Origin: Onishia niordana
GTDB lineage: Bacteria; Pseudomonadota; Gammaproteobacteria; Pseudomonadales; Halomonadaceae
Assembly: GCF_004798965.1 (NCBI RefSeq)
Contig: NZ_SDSD01000008.1
Coordinates: forward strand, 104,516-168,515
Direction of reading: 5' to 3'
Length of the DNA stretch: 64,000 bases
The position numbers and the translations under genes were made by a program. Shown one piece after another: positions 26,815-35,071 of this stretch. The notes beneath the pieces are model-generated. The model did not search any database, was not told the origin of the DNA, and saw only the letters and a program-made list of their open reading frames with translations. Position 1 is the first letter of the stretch. Each line of letters starts with the position of its first letter.

Positions 26815-26851
26815 GCCAAGGGGGCCCGCGCCGGGGGAAGGGTCTCTGCCG

Positions 26852-27622
26852 TTAGCTCATCAACCGCTCGACGCCGAGCCAGACCAGGCGCAGCGCCAGC
26901 AGGGTCAGCACCCACTTGAAGAGTCCATCGAAGCGCGCATCGCTGAGCCGCTTGAGCAGGCGCAGGCCCAGCCAGGTGCCGGCGAGCCCCGCCGCGATCA
27001 TTGCCACCATCAGCCCCAACCAGTCGTGGAAGACGAAACCAGCCACGCCGAATACGAAGGCCTTGGTGAGATGCTGCAGGGTCATGCAGGCGGAGAAGGT
27101 CGCCACTCGCGCCATTCGCTCAGACTGGGAATGCTTGATAAAGGAGCCGACCAGCGGACCGCTGGCACCCACCAGGCTCGACAACAGGGTCGTCAATGCG
27201 CCGGCCAGCATGGTGCCAACGCGCCCCAGCGCGCGGGCCGGAGGCGCCGGCCCCCAGCAGGAAAACAGCACGAAGCCGGCGATGGTGAGCTCGAGCACAC
27301 CCGAGGGCAGGCGAACCAGCAGCCAGGCGGCAAGCAAGGCGCCGAGTACCACCCCAGGGACAAAGGCGGCGATCACCCGGCGATCGATATGCCGCCACGT
27401 CAGGCTGGCGCGGCCGGCATTGGAGCCCAGTTGCACCATACCGTGAACCGGAATCAGCGCCGCTGCTGGCACCACCTGTGCCATGGCAATGATCAGGAGG
27501 GTGCCACCGCCGATGCCGGCACTCGCCGAGATCATCGAGGTCAATATCGAAAGCAAGACCAGGCCAAGGTTGAGCCAGGCAGGCAAGGGAGAAAGCAACT
27601 CGAGCAGGGGCATGATCGCCAT
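26852..27622 (-). CDS. TauE/SafE-family membrane permease
   Basis: 256 residues with about seven to eight hydrophobic segments and two TauE/SafE-type repeats (SASAGIGGGTLLIIAMAQVVPAAALIPVHGMVQLGSNAGR near the start, SSLVGASGPLVGSFI in the middle). The family exports sulphite, sulphoacetate or related organic sulphur anions; the substrate here cannot be told. It is convergent with iadA, 37 bases away, and stands alone. Two in-frame ATGs (27622, 27613) are equally possible starts. Confidence 0.8.
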   Translation of the reverse strand: MAIMPLLELLSPLPAWLNLGLVLLSILTSMISASAGIGGGTLLIIAMAQVVPAAALIPVHGMVQLGSNAGRASLTWRHIDRRVIAAFVPGVVLGALLAAWLLVRLPSGVLELTIAGFVLFSCWGPAPPARALGRVGTMLAGALTTLLSSLVGASGPLVGSFIKHSQSERMARVATFSACMTLQHLTKAFVFGVAGFVFHDWLGLMVAMIAAGLAGTWLGLRLLKRLSDARFDGLFKWVLTLLALRLVWLGVERLMS

Positions 27623-27737
27623 CCGTTGGCCAATGACACACCACTATAGCAAGACGCACGGCATCGCCTCACCTCGTCACCCTGCTACTTACTTCCAGGC
27701 GCTAACGCCACAAGCGATTTCCATCGCCAGACGGCCA

Positions 27738-27765
27738 CAAAAAAGCCGGCCCCGAGGGGCCGGCT
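27738..27765 (-). terminator. Rho-independent terminator of the BCCT gene at 27794
   Basis: Perfect 10-base stem AGCCGGCCCC (27744-27753) / GGGGCCGGCT (27756-27765) with a two-base loop, followed on the minus strand by six T residues. It lies just beyond the stop of the minus-strand BCCT gene. Confidence 0.9.
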
Positions 27766-27793
27766 CTTGTTTACGCATCACGGAGCGCGATGA

Positions 27794-29380
27794 TCAGGCC
27801 TCGCGCGACTGCGGCTGATCGATCAGCCCCTGCTCGCGGGCCATCGCGTAAGCGGCCCGTGGGCCGGTCCACAGCGATGGCAGCAGCACCAGCGACACCG
27901 GGATGGCGGTGATCACGATGAACTGCTGCAGGGCACTGATCTGGCCGGCGCCCATGTAGAGCAGGATCGCCGCCATGATCGCCATGGCAACGCCCCAGAA
28001 GGCACGGATCAACGGATTCGGCGCATCATGGCCGGCGCCCACCACGGAAATGGCGTAGCTCATCGAATCGCCGGTGGTGGCGACGAAGATGGTGGTCAGC
28101 AACAGGATCGCCAGCGCCATCATGGTGCCGCCCGGCAGCGCCTGCGCCACGGTCAGGGTCGCCACGTCGAACTGGAAGTTGTTGAGCGCTTCGGTCAGGT
28201 CGATGACCCCAGTCAGCTGGTAGAAGATGCCCGAGCCGCCCAGCAGCGTGAACCAGGCCGTGGTCGCCAACGGCGCCATCACCGCCACGGCCAGGATCAT
28301 CTCGCGAATGCTACGGCCCCGCGAGATACGCGCGACGAAGATCGCCATCAGCGGGCCATAGCCGATGAACCAGGCGAAGAAGAACACCGTCCACCACTTC
28401 ATCCACCAGTCAGGTGCGGTCTCGGCGGTCATGGTGGCCATCGAGAAGAAGGAGCTCAGGTAAGTACCAAAGCCCTGTGTAAACGCATTGGTCAGGAACA
28501 GGGTCGGGCCGAAGATGAAGATCACCGCGGCAATCCCCAGCGCCAGAAAGACGTTGAAGCGACTGAGCAACTGAATACCGCGATGAATACCGGTCATCGC
28601 CGAGGTAACGTAGATAGCACCGAGCACGGCCAGCACAGCTAGCTGAGTGCCGTAGCCTTGCGGCATGCCAAACAGCTCATGCAGACCGAAGCTGACTTGA
28701 GTGGCCAAAAAGCCGATCGGGCCGACGGTGCCGGCAACCACCGCGATCACGCAGAGGGCATCGACCAGACCACCCAGCGGCCCGCTCATCAGGCGCTCGC
28801 CGAGCACCGGGGTCAGCAGGGTACGCGGCTGCATCGGCAGGCCCTTCACGTAGTGGGCATGCGCCATCACCACGGCGGTCAGGGTGCCGAGCACCGCCCA
28901 GGCCAGAAAGCCCCAGTGCATGAAAGACTGTGCCAGGGCGCCGGCAACCGCCTCGGCGGTGCCCGCCTCGGTGTCGAAGGCCGGCGGCGTGACCACGAAG
29001 TGATAGACCGGTTCACCGGCGGCGAAGAACACGCCCCCGCCCGCGAGCAGGGTGCACATGATCATCGACAGCCACTTGAACGTGCTGATCTCCGGGGTCT
29101 TGAGGTTACCCACCTTGGCGGCACCGGCCGGCGACATGGCCACACCGATACCGATGAAGAAGGTCAGCAGCAGCAGGAGCTGGAAATAGGAGCCCAGCGT
29201 GTGGGCGGTCCAGGCGAAGCCAGCACTGATGCCGTTGGCGACCATGTCGATGTCATACAGCGACAGGGCAATGAAGGCGACGATAAAGCCGATGCTCAGG
29301 ACGAGCACCACCGGATCGCCGAGACGCGAACCGATCTTGTCGTCGGTCTCTGATGGCTTGGAACTAGCGGTTTGGGTCAT
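27794..29380 (-). CDS. BCCT-family transporter (second copy)
   Basis: 528 residues, 12 predicted helices. BCCT landmarks: GGGVFFAAGEPVYHF, FMHWGFLAWAVLG, MKWWTVFFFAWFIGYGPLMAIFVARISRGRSIREM. It differs from the carnitine-operon BCCT: the WGWWLAWAPF segment is replaced by FFAWFIGYGPL, and the C-terminal tail is short, so regulation by osmolality through a long tail (as in BetP) is unlikely. Choline, betaine or a related compound is the likely cargo. It is monocistronic, with its own terminator and a palindrome upstream. Confidence 0.87.
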   Translation of the reverse strand: MTQTASSKPSETDDKIGSRLGDPVVLVLSIGFIVAFIALSLYDIDMVANGISAGFAWTAHTLGSYFQLLLLLTFFIGIGVAMSPAGAAKVGNLKTPEISTFKWLSMIMCTLLAGGGVFFAAGEPVYHFVVTPPAFDTEAGTAEAVAGALAQSFMHWGFLAWAVLGTLTAVVMAHAHYVKGLPMQPRTLLTPVLGERLMSGPLGGLVDALCVIAVVAGTVGPIGFLATQVSFGLHELFGMPQGYGTQLAVLAVLGAIYVTSAMTGIHRGIQLLSRFNVFLALGIAAVIFIFGPTLFLTNAFTQGFGTYLSSFFSMATMTAETAPDWWMKWWTVFFFAWFIGYGPLMAIFVARISRGRSIREMILAVAVMAPLATTAWFTLLGGSGIFYQLTGVIDLTEALNNFQFDVATLTVAQALPGGTMMALAILLLTTIFVATTGDSMSYAISVVGAGHDAPNPLIRAFWGVAMAIMAAILLYMGAGQISALQQFIVITAIPVSLVLLPSLWTGPRAAYAMAREQGLIDQPQSREA

Positions 29381-29778
29381 GAAGAACCTTTGATTGGGAT
29401 GTCATTACGTCACCGCTTGCAAGCGGTGAGTCGCCGGCATGGCTTCGGGATGAGCGAGTATGGCAACGCACTGGGCGTTAGAGGCGCGATCACTGAAGAG
29501 GGTCGGGGACAACGAGGTCCAGGATCAGTGGCGAGCGTTCGCAAGCGAGAGGGGCTTGGTCATCACAGAGCCTCCTGACGTTGGCGAGAGAGCGGATGGA
29601 GTGGCCTTGAAGAGGCCAGCGGGAATCGACAAGCCGATTGAAAGCCGCGCAGTATAACGACGCCTTGGCTGGCCTTCAAACCTCCTTGAACGCTCACTCA
29701 ATATCGAAGCGACGCCGAATCGGCTAGACTCCCCTGCCTCGCTTTCCTTCCTCACCCACCGACGGAGCCAAGGCCGCC
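29381..29778. promoter_or_regulatory. Intergenic control region with a 20-base palindrome
   Basis: Between divergent BCCT and glutaminase genes. 29410-29429 reads TCACCGCTTGCAAGCGGTGA, a perfect palindrome 30 bases upstream of the BCCT start codon, a good candidate operator for a dimeric repressor. The remaining 350 bases contain no convincing gene; short frames here overlap each other and lack ribosome sites. Confidence 0.5.
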
Positions 29779-30720
29779 ATGACCGCCGATCTCGACCAGG
29801 ATGCCTTGCAGGCACTGCTCGACCGCCTCAGCCAGGATGCCCCCCACTTTTTCAACGAGGGTAAGGTCGCCGACTATATTCCCGCCCTCGGTGAGGTCGA
29901 TCCGGATCGCTTTGGTATCGCCGTCTGCCATGTCGATGGCCGGGTGCAGTATGCCGGCGACGCTCAAACGCGCTTCTCGATCCAGTCCATCGCCAAGGTG
30001 CATTCGCTGGTGCTGGCCATGCAGCGCCTGGACTCGGATGAGATCTGGTCGCGGGTCGGCCGCGAACCCTCCGGCCAAGCCTTCAATTCCATGGTGCAAC
30101 TCGAGGTCGAGCACGGCGTTCCACGCAACCCTTTCATCAATGCCGGCGCTCTGCTGGTGACAGACCTGCTAGTCTCACGCATCGTGTCTACCCAGTACAC
30201 ACTGCGCGAGCATCTGCGGCGGCTGTCGGGCAGTGACGATGTCGGCTTCGATGAGCGGGTGGCCCGTTCGGAGATGGACCACAAGGCCCGCAATGCGGCG
30301 CTGGCCTACCTGATGCAGGCCTACGGCAACCTGCACGCCGACGTCGAGACGGTGCTCGATACCTACTTTCATGGCTGCTCGACGGCGATGAATTGTATAG
30401 AGCTTGCTCGCAGCATGTCCTTCCTGGCCAACCGCGGCGTCAACCCGCTGGACGGTAGCCAGGTGACCAGCCCGGTCCAGACGCGCCAGCTCAATGCCCT
30501 GCTGCTGACCTGCGGCCTCTATGATGCCGCCGGCGACTTCGCCTGGCGGGTCGGCCTGCCCGGCAAGAGCGGCGTCGGCGGCGGCATCATCGCCATCCTG
30601 CCGGGTCGCATGAGCATCTGCGTGTGGTCACCGCGCCTGGACGGCTACGGCAACTCTGTGGTCGGTTGTCATGCCCTCGAGGGCCTGGTCGAAGGGATCG
30701 GCTTCTCGCCCCTAGGCTGA
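29779..30720 (+). CDS. glsA: Glutaminase
   Basis: 313 residues, serine-dependent beta-lactamase-like glutaminase family. The catalytic Ser-x-x-Lys is S70/K73 in FSIQSIAKV; NPFINAGALLVTDLL, GCSTAMNCIELARSMSFLANRG and PGKSGVGGGIIAILPG are also family signatures. It converts glutamine to glutamate and ammonia; glutamate is a compatible solute in halophiles. AAGG precedes the start. Its 3' end overlaps that of the LysR gene on the other strand by nine bases. Confidence 0.92.
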   Translation: MTADLDQDALQALLDRLSQDAPHFFNEGKVADYIPALGEVDPDRFGIAVCHVDGRVQYAGDAQTRFSIQSIAKVHSLVLAMQRLDSDEIWSRVGREPSGQAFNSMVQLEVEHGVPRNPFINAGALLVTDLLVSRIVSTQYTLREHLRRLSGSDDVGFDERVARSEMDHKARNAALAYLMQAYGNLHADVETVLDTYFHGCSTAMNCIELARSMSFLANRGVNPLDGSQVTSPVQTRQLNALLLTCGLYDAAGDFAWRVGLPGKSGVGGGIIAILPGRMSICVWSPRLDGYGNSVVGCHALEGLVEGIGFSPLG

Positions 30721-31602
30721 GGGCTCACCCACCAATCGAGCCTGGAGCCGCTCGACGGCGCGTGACGCGCGGGCCGACAGCGGCCACTCGGCACGGTGTA
30801 ATAGCCACAGAGAATCGACCACAGTCGGCTCGCCCTGGACGACCCGGATCGCTTCAGGATGCGGGTAGGCCTCCCGGGCGAACCGCGGCAGCACGCTGAA
30901 GCCGAGCCCCTGAGCCACCGGCTCGAGGATCAGGCCGATCTGGTTGGTAAAGCCATGACGAGGCAGACGCCCAACGCCCGGGTTGCCGGGAAAGCGCCGG
31001 CTCAGCAAGCGGGTGGCCATGTCATGGCCGTCGGGATGGTCGATGAAGCCGAGCCTTTCCAAGTCACCCCAGCCTGCGATCTCGACGCCCGCCGGCACCA
31101 CCAGCTCCAGCGCCTCCTTGGCAAACAGCGACACCGTGAGGCGCGGGTCCTCAGGGCGCTGTGTGGCGAGCCCCAGTTCCGCGCGATTATCCAGCACGGC
31201 GTCGATGACCTCGGCGGTGGGGGCAAAGCGATGCCGAATGGCGAGCCCCGGCGCCTCGTGCTGCAGCGCCAGCAGATGGGGGTAGATGGCAAGGCCAATG
31301 CTGCCCGGGGTGATCAGGGATAGCTCGCCCTGGAAAGCATCATCACCGGCCAGGCGCTGCTTGAGGCGCTGGTCGGCGGCTTGCATTTCCCGCTGATAGT
31401 CGAGCAAGGCATGCCCCGCCGGGGTCAACTCCAGGCCACGAGGCTGGCGAAGTAACAACGGCCCGAGCCGGGCTTCCAGGTGCTTGATGTGCTGGCTGAC
31501 CGCGGCCTGTGTCAGGTCCAGTCGCTCGGCGGCGCGGGTGAAGTTGCCAAGCTCCACCAGCGCCTCGAAGGTGCGCAGCCACTGAGGCTGAAGCATAAGC
31601 AT
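30712..31602 (-). CDS. LysR-family transcriptional regulator
   Basis: 296 residues. N-terminal winged helix-turn-helix (LRTFEALVELGNFTRAAERLDLTQAAVSQHIKHLEARLG) followed by an LysR effector-binding domain. It is divergent from the VOC-family gene at 31705 across about 100 bases, the standard arrangement for a LysR regulator and its target. The effector is unknown. ATG 31596 is an equally good start. Confidence 0.87.
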   Translation of the reverse strand: MLMLQPQWLRTFEALVELGNFTRAAERLDLTQAAVSQHIKHLEARLGPLLLRQPRGLELTPAGHALLDYQREMQAADQRLKQRLAGDDAFQGELSLITPGSIGLAIYPHLLALQHEAPGLAIRHRFAPTAEVIDAVLDNRAELGLATQRPEDPRLTVSLFAKEALELVVPAGVEIAGWGDLERLGFIDHPDGHDMATRLLSRRFPGNPGVGRLPRHGFTNQIGLILEPVAQGLGFSVLPRFAREAYPHPEAIRVVQGEPTVVDSLWLLHRAEWPLSARASRAVERLQARLVGEPSA

Positions 31603-31704
31603 CTCTTATCGTGATCATAACGGCATGGTGGTTCTGATTATGGCCGTTGGCGCCTAGCATGCAAGGCGTTCACTTCCCTTCGCCTATCGGCAGGAGACAC
31701 CACC

Positions 31705-32208
31705 ATGAGTCAGGTCTATCCCCGCACCTTTTCCCACATCGGCATCTCGGTACCCGACGTCGAGGCCGCCCTCAAGTTCTACACCGAGGTCCTCGGCTGG
31801 TACGTCATCATGAAGCCGACCACCATCGTCGAGGACGACTCCGCCATCGGCGTGATGTGCACAGACGTCTTCGGCCCGGGCTGGGGTTCGTTCCGCATCG
31901 CCCACATGTCCACCGGCGACCGGGTCGGCGTCGAGCTGTTCGAGTTCAAGGGCCAGGAAACACCGGAGAACAACTTCGAGTACTGGAAGACCGGCGTCTT
32001 CCACTTCTGCGTCCAGGATCCGGACGTGGAAGGCCTGGCCGCGCGTATCGTGGCCGCCGGCGGCAAGCAGCGCATGCCGGTGCGCGAGTACTTCCCCGGC
32101 GAGAAACCGTTCCGCATGGTCTACATGGAAGACCCGTTCGGCAATATCCTCGAGATCTACAGCCACAGCTATGAGCTGACCTATGCCGCCGGGGCCTACG
32201 CTTCCTGA
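31705..32208 (+). CDS. VOC-family (glyoxalase/dioxygenase superfamily) protein
   Basis: 167 residues with the paired beta-alpha-beta modules of the VOC fold: FSHIGISVPDVEAALKFYTEVLGW at the start and FHFCVQDPDVEGLAARI, VYMEDPFGNILEIYSHSYE at the end. Metal ligands would be H10 and a late Glu (ILEIYS). Lactoylglutathione-lyase-like in sequence, but the neighbours do not point to methylglyoxal; a ring-cleavage or detoxification role is also possible. Strong ribosome site (CAGGAGAC). Divergent LysR gene is its likely regulator. Confidence 0.8.
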   Translation: MSQVYPRTFSHIGISVPDVEAALKFYTEVLGWYVIMKPTTIVEDDSAIGVMCTDVFGPGWGSFRIAHMSTGDRVGVELFEFKGQETPENNFEYWKTGVFHFCVQDPDVEGLAARIVAAGGKQRMPVREYFPGEKPFRMVYMEDPFGNILEIYSHSYELTYAAGAYAS

Positions 32209-32271
32209 GTCGTGTCATCCCAGCGTGCTCACCGTGGCTGAAAGGTCAGCCGATAAAGTCCTACCCATGCA

Positions 32272-32299
32272 AAAGGCCCGCTCCTTAGAGCGGGCCTTT
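32272..32299 (+). terminator. Bidirectional terminator between VOC and CMD genes
   Basis: AAAGGCCCGCTC / GAGCGGGCCTTT with loop CTTA, flanked by A-run and T-run. It lies between two convergent genes and can serve both. Confidence 0.88.
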
Positions 32300-32348
32300 C
32301 TTGTTCCTGACTCGGAGCCTGGGCGTTACGTTTTCGCCCAGGCGCCGA

Positions 32349-32903
32349 TCAGCTCACCTTGTGCCACTCGAAGGCCTTGAACGGCTCATCGACGGGGGTC
32401 TCGGCCAGGTGATTGGTGTAGTTGCTCATCACCTTCTGGGAAAGTCCCAGCACCACTTCCAGCACCTGGCGACGGGTATAGCCGGCGGCCAGGAAGTCGT
32501 TGACCGCGGAGGCATCGACGTTGCCGCGCTCGCGCACCATGGCCAGGGTAAAGGTACGCAGGGCCTCGAGCTTGTCGCTGGGCAGCGGCGTCTCGTTACG
32601 CAGCGCCTCGGTGATCGCATCGTCGACCTTCATCGACTTGGCGATCCCGGTATGCGCCGGCACGCAGTAGTGGCACTCGTGCTCGACGTTGATGGTCTGC
32701 CAGACCACGGTCAGCTCGTCGGCATCGAAGCTCGAGTCCATGAACAGCTGGTGCAGCTGCTGATAGCCCTCGAGCAGCCCCGGTGCCTCGGCCATTACCG
32801 CATGCAGATTGGGGATCATGCCGAAGGCATTGACGGAATTCTCAAGCAGCGGCTGGCTTTCTGCGGGGGCCGTGGTCTTGTCGTGCAGGGTATAAGCGCT
32901 CAT
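32349..32903 (-). CDS. Carboxymuconolactone decarboxylase/AhpD-like protein
   Basis: 184 residues. The AhpD-type redox pair is visible in HECHYCVPAH, followed by a helix-rich C-terminal half. Such proteins are peroxidase-related or decarboxylases. ATG 32903 has GAGGTG upstream; the frame is open to 32936. It is divergent from a TetR regulator over a region with three near-identical palindromes, so expression should be repressed by that regulator. A role in response to an electrophile or oxidant fits but is inference. Confidence 0.85.
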   Translation of the reverse strand: MSAYTLHDKTTAPAESQPLLENSVNAFGMIPNLHAVMAEAPGLLEGYQQLHQLFMDSSFDADELTVVWQTINVEHECHYCVPAHTGIAKSMKVDDAITEALRNETPLPSDKLEALRTFTLAMVRERGNVDASAVNDFLAAGYTRRQVLEVVLGLSQKVMSNYTNHLAETPVDEPFKAFEWHKVS

Positions 32904-32980
32904 GCAATCACCTCGTCGGTTCGGGTCATGAATCATTTGAGTCGCGGGGGAACGCCGTCACCTTTTTTGAAGGCACATTT

Positions 32981-33085
32981 TTGAGTGATCGCTCAAAAAA
33001 GGGCGCAATATTTCCCGCTGCTGATGCGTCCCAGGCTAACTAGATTTGAGTGATCACTCAAGCTAAAATTTGAGCGTTCACTCAA
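32981..33085. promoter_or_regulatory. Three TetR operators, consensus TTGAGYGWTCRCTCAA
   Basis: Three 16-base copies: 32981-32996 (TTGAGTGATCGCTCAA), 33046-33061 (TTGAGTGATCACTCAA, perfect palindrome) and 33070-33085 (TTGAGCGTTCACTCAA). They lie between the divergent CMD-like and TetR genes, where a TetR dimer would repress both. Confidence 0.85.
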
Positions 33086-33121
33086 GATTCATCCGGTCGC
33101 CCGTGACCCACAGGACGCCAC

Positions 33122-33742
33122 ATGCCACGCCAGACTCGCCACGACCGCCAGCAATCACTGGATCAGGCCCTCGCCCTGTTCTGGCGCAAGGGCTACCACG
33201 CCACCTCGCTCAAGGACCTTGAAGGCGCGCTCGACATGCGCCCGGGCAGCATCTACGCGAGTTTCGGCAGCAAGGAACGGCTGTTTGGCGAGGTGCTCAC
33301 GCGCTACGGCCACCAGGGGCTGGTCGAGCTCGAACGCACGCTGGCCGCCAACCCCTCACCGCTGGGTGGGCTGACCGACTACCTGCGCGCCCTGGGCGGC
33401 CTCCGTGATACACCGCGCCCCTGCCATGCCTGCCTGCTGGTGAAGACCCTGCTGGAGCTCGGCGCGGATGATGCCAGTGCGCGGCAGGCTCAGGCGCTGC
33501 TGGACGGCATGCAAGCGCGATTCACCAAGGCCTTCGAAGCCGCCCATGATGCCGGCGAACTGGCCGATGACATGGAGAGCGGTGTTCCATCTCAGAAGCC
33601 GGCCCGGCTAGCGAGGCGCTACCAGACGATGGTCATGGGCCTGCGCGCCCATGCCGAGCAAGCCATCAGCGCCACCGAGCTCCATGAACTGGCCACTGAT
33701 CTTGCCAATGACCTGCTGACTCTAAGCGCCCGTCGCCACTGA
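33122..33742 (+). CDS. TetR/AcrR-family repressor
   Basis: 206 residues. N-terminal helix-turn-helix (LDQALALFWRKGYHATSLKDLEGALDMRPGSIYASFGSKERLF) and a helical ligand domain containing two cysteines near PRPCHACLLVKTLLELG, which could sense oxidants or electrophiles. The three palindromes upstream are its probable operators, making it autoregulated. Target: the divergent AhpD-like gene. Confidence 0.87.
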   Translation: MPRQTRHDRQQSLDQALALFWRKGYHATSLKDLEGALDMRPGSIYASFGSKERLFGEVLTRYGHQGLVELERTLAANPSPLGGLTDYLRALGGLRDTPRPCHACLLVKTLLELGADDASARQAQALLDGMQARFTKAFEAAHDAGELADDMESGVPSQKPARLARRYQTMVMGLRAHAEQAISATELHELATDLANDLLTLSARRH

Positions 33743-33783
33743 GGTCGGCGGCACTCGCGCCAAACCACGAACCGACCAGACAC

Positions 33784-33820
33784 GACACGGCCCGCGATGC
33801 CAGGCATCGCGGGCCGTGTC
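33784..33820. terminator. Long hairpin between convergent genes
   Basis: A perfect 17-base stem (GACACGGCCCGCGATGC / GCATCGCGGGCCGTGTC) with loop CAG. No T-run on either side. It lies between tetR and the His/Gly-repeat gene and may stop transcription from both directions. Confidence 0.6.
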
Positions 33821-33840
33821 AGATCAACCGCCACAACGGA

Positions 33841-34893
33841 TCAGTAATCCTTGAGCAGCACCTCGAGCGCGAAGGCTTCGCTGGACAGCTCACCGACGCT
33901 CACCGCCGGGGTGTCGGGCACGGCAGCACTCGGCCACGCCACCAGCATGTCGTCATAGGCGTCGACGACGTCCTGGTAGGCCGGGCCCTCTGCACCACTC
34001 AGGGTCGCTTCCTGGGCAGAAAGCAGATCGCGACCGACCTGCATGAAGCCGCGACCGTCCTGATATTCGGGCCCGTTGACGAACTGCCCCTCATCGATGG
34101 ACTCGATGTATTCAGCCAGCGCGGTATTGGCGACCGCCAGCAGTACTCGGCTCTGGAAGGTGGCGTCCTGCTTGAGAGATGGCTCGATCTCTGCCTGTGC
34201 CGCATGGATCGCTTCACGGGCTGCTTCATAGTCATCTTCTAGGTCAGCCCAGTCGCCCCCCTGCTCGGCTTTCTTGGCGACATCCAAAAGAACCGGCTTG
34301 AGGCCCTCGACACCGCGAGCGTCCAGACCCGCCTTGAGGCCGGTGTAGTATTCGGCGACGGGGTGATGGAAGTGCGCCACGGCGTTTTCCTTGGCACCCT
34401 CGCGATAGAGCTCGCTGGCCACACGCAGGTGGCCTTCCATCAGAGCCAGAGTGGTGGCATAAACGCCGGGGTTGGTGGACGAATAGCTGCTGCCGCCTTC
34501 ACCACCTTCACCACCTTCTCCGCCTTCTCCGCCTTCTCCGCCTTCTCCGCCAGCATCGGCGCTCAGGTAATCAAAGACCGCAAAGGCTGCGTTACCGCCA
34601 CCTTCACCGCCTTCGCCACCGTGATGACCTTCACCACCCTCGCCGCCGTGATGACCTTCGCCACCCTCGCCGCCGTGATGACCTTCGCCACCTTCGCCGC
34701 CGTGATAACCTTCGCCACCCTCGCCGCCGTGGTGACCTTCGCCACCTTCACCGGCACTGGCCGTCTGCTCGGTGCCGCTGGCAGACGATGCGTTCACCAT
34801 CTCGTCGTCACTGCTGGCCCAGGAGGCGCTGCTGGCGCCCAAAAAGACACTGGCTCCGATACCCACCCAAATCTTCGTACGCGTGCTAGACAT
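33841..34893 (-). CDS. Secreted His/Gly/Glu-repeat protein, unknown function
   Basis: 350 residues. Residues 1-26 form a signal peptide. Residues 48-101 are five copies of GEGGEGHHG (one Tyr variant) plus a partial copy, and 115-134 is a second run of GGE units. The rest (about 140-350) is a helical domain with conserved-looking stretches LALMEGHLRVASELYREGA, VAHFHHPVAEYYTGLKAGLD and YIESIDEGQFVNGPEYQDGRGFMQV. I do not recognise a named family. The His-His-Gly repeats suggest metal binding (iron, copper or nickel); the neighbouring divergent gene is a PiuC-type dioxygenase from iron-uptake loci, which supports iron. The start codon has GGAG seven bases upstream. Low-complexity DNA here could vary between strains. 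Confidence 0.7.
   Translation of the reverse strand: MSSTRTKIWVGIGASVFLGASSASWASSDDEMVNASSASGTEQTASAGEGGEGHHGGEGGEGYHGGEGGEGHHGGEGGEGHHGGEGGEGHHGGEGGEGGGNAAFAVFDYLSADAGGEGGEGGEGGEGGEGGEGGSSYSSTNPGVYATTLALMEGHLRVASELYREGAKENAVAHFHHPVAEYYTGLKAGLDARGVEGLKPVLLDVAKKAEQGGDWADLEDDYEAAREAIHAAQAEIEPSLKQDATFQSRVLLAVANTALAEYIESIDEGQFVNGPEYQDGRGFMQVGRDLLSAQEATLSGAEGPAYQDVVDAYDDMLVAWPSAAVPDTPAVSVGELSSEAFALEVLLKDY
34600..34752 (-). repeat. 27-base tandem repeat coding for GEGGEGHHG
   Basis: Five copies of a 27-base unit and a degenerate sixth inside the secreted protein gene, each coding nine residues. A separate run of 9-base units coding GGE lies at 34492-34551. Copies are nearly identical at DNA level, so expansion by slippage is recent. 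Confidence 0.9.
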
Positions 34894-35071
34894 GCTCGTC
34901 TCCGTATTGTTGCGCTATCGTCTTGTGCAGACGTCTTGTGCCGAGAGTAACAGCCGCCCTCAGAACAGAGTGGCGTGCGAAGGCGCTGCCGTTGCTGGTA
35001 GGATGCCGGGATTCGCATCGAAATACAAACGATTAACATTTAAGCTTCGTGCTTACCCTCAGGAGCCGCCT

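Noticed and set aside
34492..34752. CRISPR-like repeat array
   Set aside because: The repeats are contiguous 27- and 9-base coding units without spacers and with intact reading frame.
34772..35071. N-terminal extension of the PiuC gene
   Set aside because: The open frame runs through the promoter and opposite the signal peptide of the neighbouring gene; the GTG at 35072 has an AGGAG site and matches the family start.
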